From positions 124,001 through 188,000 of the forward strand of contig NZ_SSBK01000008.1 of NCBI RefSeq assembly GCF_004795035.1: a DNA stretch of 64,000 nt, written 5' to 3'. The notes beneath the pieces were generated by a model, which had not been told where the DNA came from, ran no database searches, and saw only the letters and a list, made by a program, of their open reading frames with translations. Made by a program: the position numbers and the translations under genes. This document shows positions 59,958 to 64,000 of the stretch, one piece after another; within the stretch, counting starts at the first letter, position 1, and every line of letters begins with the position of its first letter. This DNA comes from Streptomyces sp. A0958. Lineage in GTDB: Bacteria > Actinomycetota > Actinomycetes > Streptomycetales > Streptomycetaceae.

Positions 59958-61172
59958 GTGACACCCCGGTCCGCCGAAACATCCGACGTGGTCGTCGTCG
60001 GGGGCGGTGCCGCCGGCCTCAGCCTCGCGCACCGGCTGGCGGAGACCCGCGCCGCCACGGTGACCGTGATCGAGCCGCCCGACGGCCCGCTGCGCCCCGC
60101 GGAACGGACCTGGTGCTACTGGCACTCGGACGTCGACGGCCTCGAAGAGGCCGTCAGCGCATCCTGGTCCGTGCTGCGCGTGCACGGCGCCGACGGCCGC
60201 CCGGTCACCGTCGAACCGGACCCGTTCACCTATCGCATGGTCCGCTCCACCGACTTCGAACGAATGGTCCACGGCCGCCTGGCCCACTCGGACGGAGGGC
60301 ACGTCCTGCGCGCGACAGCGCAATCGGTACGCAACTCGCCCGGTGGCGCGGAGGTCCGGTGCACACTGCCCGGCGGGGGGCCCCTGACCCTGCGCGCCCG
60401 TCGCGTGTTCGACTCGCGGCCGCTGACCGCCCTGCCGCCGGCGCGCACGCAGTTGCTGCAGCACTTCCGCGGCTGGTTCGTACGCACCGACACCGATCGG
60501 TTCGATCCCACGGTCGCGGATCTGATGGACTTCCGGGTTCCTCAGCCGGCACACGGACTCGCCTTCGGCTACGTCCTGCCACTGACGCCCAGTCGGGCGC
60601 TCGTGGAGTACACCGAGTTCTCCCGCAACACGCTGAACACCGAGGCGTACGAGTCGGCGCTCGATCGCTACTGCCGGGACACTCTCGGGCTCGGCCCGCT
60701 CACGGTCGAGCAGACCGAGCAGGGAGTCATCCCCATGACCGACGCCCGCTTTCCCCGGCACGCCGGAACTGCCGTGTTCCGCATCGGGACCGCGGGCGGC
60801 GCCACTCGTCCGGCCACCGGCTACACCTTCTCCGCGGTACAGCGACAGAGCCAAGCCATCGCCGCAGCCCTGCGCGACGGGCACGCAACCGTCCCCGCAC
60901 CCCACGGGTGGCGCGCGCTGGCCATGGACGCGATATTGCTGCGCGCCCTGGACACCGGGCGGATCAGCGGCCCGGACTTCTTCACCAATCTGTTCCGCCG
61001 TGTCCCGGCCGAGCGCCTGCTGCGGTTCCTCGACGGCACGACATCGCTCCGGGAGGAGTGGGGCATCGGATTGCGTACCCCTGTCCGGGCGATGCTCTCC
61101 ACGGCAGCCGAACTGCCCTTTCTGCCCCGCCACGCCCGGCACAGCGCGAGAAACGGAGTGAGCCACCGATGA
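59958..61172 (+). CDS. crtY: Lycopene beta-cyclase
   Basis: A 404-residue CrtY starting at GTG 59958. It has the FAD motif VVVVGGGAAGLSLAHRLAE at the start, CYWHSDVDGL, YRMVRSTDFERMVHG, and the CrtY signature VADLMDFRV near residue 190. It converts linear lycopene to beta-carotene by cyclising both ends. It is followed with a 4-base overlap by the methyltransferase CrtT and then CrtU, the crtYTU order known from Streptomyces griseus. This operon makes the aromatic carotenoid isorenieratene; other crt genes for lycopene are probably outside the window. Confidence 0.88.
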   Translation: MTPRSAETSDVVVVGGGAAGLSLAHRLAETRAATVTVIEPPDGPLRPAERTWCYWHSDVDGLEEAVSASWSVLRVHGADGRPVTVEPDPFTYRMVRSTDFERMVHGRLAHSDGGHVLRATAQSVRNSPGGAEVRCTLPGGGPLTLRARRVFDSRPLTALPPARTQLLQHFRGWFVRTDTDRFDPTVADLMDFRVPQPAHGLAFGYVLPLTPSRALVEYTEFSRNTLNTEAYESALDRYCRDTLGLGPLTVEQTEQGVIPMTDARFPRHAGTAVFRIGTAGGATRPATGYTFSAVQRQSQAIAAALRDGHATVPAPHGWRALAMDAILLRALDTGRISGPDFFTNLFRRVPAERLLRFLDGTTSLREEWGIGLRTPVRAMLSTAAELPFLPRHARHSARNGVSHR

Positions 61173-61903
61173 GCCTCATGCGCGACCACGACCTGGCCCG
61201 CGCCTTCGACCACGCCTCCCACACCTACGACCGCCTCACCGCTCTCAATCCCGGCTACCGCACCGACCTCCTGCGCTCGGCCCGCCGCCTCCGCCTCCCC
61301 GAGGACGGAGCCGGCCTGCATCTGCTCGACCTCGGATGCGGCACCGGCGCCTCCACCCGGGCCCTGCTCACGGCCGCCCCCCGGGCCAGGATCACGGCCG
61401 TGGACGCCTCCGCGGGCATGCTGCGCCGCGCGATGACCAAGCCGTGGCCCGCACGCGTGCGCTTCGTCCACCTGACCGCCGAGGAACTCGCGACCGCCGG
61501 CGAGGGCCCGTTCGACGCGATTTTCGCCGCCTACCTGTTCCGTAACGTCACCGACCCGGACACGGTCCTGCGGACTGCCCGAGCCCTGCTGCGGCGGGGC
61601 GGACGTCTCGCCGCCCACGAGTACAGCCTCAGCGGCGCGCGGGTGCACCGGGCGCTGTGGACGGCGGTCTGCCAGGGGGTGGCCATCCCTGCGGGAACGT
61701 TCACAGGGGACCGCGGCCTCTACCGCCATCTCTGGCGCAGCGTCATCGCCTTCGACACCGCCCCCGACTTCGCCGACCGGCTGAGGCGAGCCGGTCTGAC
61801 CTCGGTGCGGATCGCCCCGGTCGCCGGATGGCAGACGGGCATCGTGCACACCTTCCTCGCCCGCAACGGCGGCTCGACCACGACAAGGGAGCACGCACAG
61901 TGA
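61169..61903 (+). CDS. crtT: CrtT-like methyltransferase of the carotenoid operon
   Basis: A 244-residue class I methyltransferase with SAM motif LHLLDLGCGTGASTRALL near residue 50, VDASAGMLRRAM near residue 80 and FDAIFAAYLFRNVTDPD near residue 113; it resembles UbiE/MenG. Located between crtY and crtU with 4-base overlaps on both sides, it is the gene called crtT in S. griseus. Its role in isorenieratene synthesis is not well defined, since CrtU does the ring methyl migration. Confidence 0.83.
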   Translation: MSLMRDHDLARAFDHASHTYDRLTALNPGYRTDLLRSARRLRLPEDGAGLHLLDLGCGTGASTRALLTAAPRARITAVDASAGMLRRAMTKPWPARVRFVHLTAEELATAGEGPFDAIFAAYLFRNVTDPDTVLRTARALLRRGGRLAAHEYSLSGARVHRALWTAVCQGVAIPAGTFTGDRGLYRHLWRSVIAFDTAPDFADRLRRAGLTSVRIAPVAGWQTGIVHTFLARNGGSTTTREHAQ

Positions 61904-63468
61904 CCGCTCATCGCCCCGCTGCCGCCCGGCGAGGCCGCGACCGCAAGGCCGAGGTCCTGCTGCCCGCACCCGGCGCGGAGCGCTTCCGGCGCGGGGACGC
62001 ACCGTCCGTCGCGGTGATCGGAGGCGGAATCGCCGGCCTGTCCGCAGCCACCCTGCTGGCCGAACGCGGCGCCCGAGTGACGCTGTACGAGAAGGACGGC
62101 TCACTCGGCGGTCGGCTCTCCGGCCACCGCACCACGCTGACGGACGGCTCCGCGGTGACCATGACCCGCGGGTTCCACGCCTTCTTCCGCCAGTACTACA
62201 ACCTCCGAGGTCTGCTTCGCCGCACCGACCCCACCCTCTCGCGGCTCACCCCGCTGCCCGACTACCCCTTGCGGCACAGCGGCGGCCTGACCGACAGCTT
62301 CGCCCGTGTCCCGAGGACCCCACCCCTCAGCGCGCTCGGATTCGTCGCCCTCAGCCCCACCTTCGGCTGGCGGGACCTGGCCGCCATGGACCCCCGGGCG
62401 GCGCTACCGCTCCTCGACGTACGCGTCCCCGCGGTGTACGAGCGCTTCGACGACGTCACCGCCACCGGCTTCCTGGAAAGCGTGCGATTCCCCGAAGCCG
62501 CACACCACCTGGCCTTCGAGGTGTTCTCGCGCAGTTTCTTCGCCGATCCGCGCGAACTGTCCGCCGCGGAACTGCTCCTGATGTTCCACATCTACTTCCT
62601 CGGATCGGCCGAGGGTCTGCTCTTCGACGTACCGACCGAACCCTTCCCCCAGGCGCTCTGGGAGCCGCTCGCCGACTACATCCAGGGCCTCGGCGCGAAC
62701 ATCCGCACCAAGACCCCCGTGCACCATGTCATTCCTCGCGACGGCGGAGGGGCGGACGTGCACACCGACGCCGCTACCGACCACCACCAGGCCGTGGTGC
62801 TCGCCCTCGACACCGGTGGTCTGCGGCAGACCGTCGCCGCGTCACCCGGCCTCGGCACGGTCGGCTGGCGCGACAACATCGCAACTCTGCGTACCGCACG
62901 GCCCTTCCTCGTCTCCAGGCTCTGGCTCGACCGTCCGGTCCGCACCGACCGGCCCGGATTCCTCGGCACCAGCGGCTACGACGGGCTGGACAACATCAGC
63001 GTCCTGGACCGGTACGAGGGCGAGGCCGCCCGCTGGGCCGCGCGCACCGGAGGCTCCGTCGTGGAACTGCACGCCTACGCCGTGGAGCCCGCGGCGGAAC
63101 GGAAGGACGTGCAGGACATGCTCCTCGACCGGCTGCGCCAGGTGTACCCGGAGACCCGCGAGGCGCGCATCGTCGACGCCCGGCACGAGTGGCGCTCGGA
63201 CTGCCCGCACTTCGAAGTCGGTTCCCACCACCGGCGCCCCGCCGTGCACACTCCCCACTCCTGGCTGACCCTGGCCGGTGACGCGATCCGCTGCGACCTG
63301 CCCGTCGCCCTCATGGAACGAGCCGCCACCACCGGCTTCCTGGCCGCGAACGCCTTGCTCGCCGACCGGGGTGTACGGGGACAGGTGCTGTGGACGGTCC
63401 CCAGGTCGGGCCGCTCCCGCCTGCTCCGGGCGCTCGGGGCAGTCGCGGGATGTCGCCCGTCTCCCTGA
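61900..63468 (+). CDS. crtU: Beta-carotene desaturase/methyltransferase (isorenieratene synthase)
   Basis: A 522-residue FAD protein starting at GTG 61900. It shows VAVIGGGIAGLSAATLLAER near residue 40, GGRLSGHRTTL, MTRGFHAFFRQYYNLRGLLR near residue 88 and the C-terminal HSWLTLAGDAIRCDLPVALM. Length and motifs are those of CrtU, which desaturates both beta-rings of beta-carotene and moves a methyl group, giving aromatic rings. It overlaps crtT by four bases and ends the crtYTU operon; a hairpin follows. Confidence 0.88.
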   Translation: MTAHRPAAARRGRDRKAEVLLPAPGAERFRRGDAPSVAVIGGGIAGLSAATLLAERGARVTLYEKDGSLGGRLSGHRTTLTDGSAVTMTRGFHAFFRQYYNLRGLLRRTDPTLSRLTPLPDYPLRHSGGLTDSFARVPRTPPLSALGFVALSPTFGWRDLAAMDPRAALPLLDVRVPAVYERFDDVTATGFLESVRFPEAAHHLAFEVFSRSFFADPRELSAAELLLMFHIYFLGSAEGLLFDVPTEPFPQALWEPLADYIQGLGANIRTKTPVHHVIPRDGGGADVHTDAATDHHQAVVLALDTGGLRQTVAASPGLGTVGWRDNIATLRTARPFLVSRLWLDRPVRTDRPGFLGTSGYDGLDNISVLDRYEGEAARWAARTGGSVVELHAYAVEPAAERKDVQDMLLDRLRQVYPETREARIVDARHEWRSDCPHFEVGSHHRRPAVHTPHSWLTLAGDAIRCDLPVALMERAATTGFLAANALLADRGVRGQVLWTVPRSGRSRLLRALGAVAGCRPSP

Positions 63469-63470
63469 CC

Positions 63471-63506
63471 GGTGTCCTCCCGCGCACAGTGGCGGGGGAG
63501 GACACC
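63471..63506. terminator. 11-bp hairpin between crtU and the convergent gene
   Basis: Bases 63471-63481 pair with 63496-63506 (GGTGTCCTCCC type) with a partly paired loop. It begins three bases after the crtU stop and ends ten bases before the stop of the minus-strand gene, so it can serve both. Confidence 0.65.
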
Positions 63507-63515
63507 GATGGTTGC

Positions 63516-64000
63516 TCAGCCGGGAAACCGCCCGGTGCTGCGCAGTGCCCAGCGTCGCTCGGCGTAGGCCAGGTCGTCACGCCACAGACGCCCGGCCGTG
63601 CGACGCATCAGCGGACGCAGCACGGGGGCGGCAGCTCGGGCGAGAGCGAAGCCCGGCCGGTCCGAAGTGGCGACCGTCGCCTCGATCACCGCAGTGCGCG
63701 GACGTTCGTGGTCCAGCCTTGTCATCGGCGTCGCGTGCGTCTCCACCACGGAGGCGGCTCCCTCGCCGTCGGTGATGCGCATGACGACCGTTCGCGGCTC
63801 CGGAGCGGTGAACTCGGCCCGCACGGGGACCACCAGGCGTCCGGCCACCCGGAAGGAGACATCGACGACGAAGCCGTCGTCCTCGTCGTTCTGTGGCTCC
63901 CGAATCACCGACAGGTCGATGAACGAGTACGGGTGGAACCACGAGCCGTGCCATGGGTCGAGCCGGTTGGCTACCACATCCTGGGGTTCGCACCGCCCCG
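63516..64000 (-). CDS. Rieske/DUF5914-like protein, C-terminal part (cut by window edge)
   Basis: The frame is open to the window edge and reads CEPQDVVANRLDPWHGSWFH near its visible start, then PYSFIDLSVI and a beta-rich domain (VDVSFRVAGRLVVPVRAEFT). This resembles DUF5914 proteins, which have an N-terminal Rieske-type domain and accompany Streptomyces carotenoid genes. A GTG at 63977 could be misread as a start, but coding clearly continues upstream. It is convergent with crtU. It may be an oxygenase that modifies the carotenoid. Confidence 0.7.
   Translation of the reverse strand, partial: GRCEPQDVVANRLDPWHGSWFHPYSFIDLSVIREPQNDEDDGFVVDVSFRVAGRLVVPVRAEFTAPEPRTVVMRITDGEGAASVVETHATPMTRLDHERPRTAVIEATVATSDRPGFALARAAAPVLRPLMRRTAGRLWRDDLAYAERRWALRSTGRFPG

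Noticed and set aside
63516..63977. Complete 153-residue gene starting at GTG 63977
   Set aside because: The conserved segment continues in frame to the window edge (CEPQDVVANRLDPWHG), so this is a 5'-truncated gene.

Overview
The window is very GC-rich actinobacterial DNA, almost certainly Streptomyces. Genes are tightly packed and often coupled by ATGA-type overlaps, GTG starts and GGAGG-type ribosome sites are common, in-frame TTA codons are very rare, and the right end carries a crtY-crtT-crtU carotenoid operon. Most of the window looks like accessory, secondary-metabolite DNA. No tRNA, rRNA, CRISPR array, insertion sequence or polyketide synthase was seen.

1-5.4 kb: three related FAD aromatic monooxygenases (one cut by the window edge) and an O-methyltransferase-family protein, as expected for tailoring of an angucycline or other aromatic polyketide. 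5.7-19.6 kb: a nitrogen-nitrogen bond module. A CreE-like flavoenzyme and a CreD-like lyase (Asp to nitrosuccinate to nitrite) sit beside a ferredoxin, a large uncharacterised protein, a glutamine-synthetase-like ligase, an adenylosuccinate-lyase-like enzyme, a GNAT acetyltransferase and a C45 amidase. This is the gene set known from fosfazinomycin and kinamycin hydrazine assembly. An atypical response regulator, a ParB/StrR-like regulator and a PuuD-like amidotransferase accompany it. A secreted alpha/beta-hydrolase with Asp in place of the nucleophilic Ser follows at 19.7-21.2 kb and recalls the kinamycin/lomaiviticin epoxide hydrolases.

21.3-34.6 kb: the most unusual block. A 19-residue peptide gene with a good ribosome site is followed by a strong hairpin and then an eight-gene, mostly overlapping operon: HEAT/SUMF1 (formylglycine-generating-enzyme-like) protein, metallo-beta-lactamase-fold protein, esterase-like hydrolase, glutamine-dependent asparagine-synthetase homologue, an unrecognised protein, aldehyde dehydrogenase, threonine-aldolase-like PLP enzyme and a PNPOx-like flavoprotein. 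On the other side of the peptide lie a PhyH-type oxygenase, an ATP-grasp ligase and an MFS exporter that contains a TTA codon. I infer a ribosomal-peptide or peptide-scaffold pathway that I cannot match to a known class.

34.8-43.3 kb: further tailoring genes: FAD hydroxylase, HemY-like oxidase, SDR, NmrA-like protein, an Rv2466c-like thioredoxin-fold protein, a second O-methyltransferase-family protein, a Cys-less AhpD-fold protein and a sulfotransferase. A decayed multicopper oxidase and an ABC exporter follow. 45.9-51.9 kb: sulfur supply (ssuC-B-A-like sulfonate importer, cysN, cysD, cysC), which makes PAPS and so fits the sulfotransferase. 52-58 kb: small stress or housekeeping genes and an MMPL transporter. 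58.4-64 kb: a frameshifted FAD oxidoreductase, crtY, crtT, crtU (isorenieratene type) and the end of a Rieske/DUF5914-like gene.
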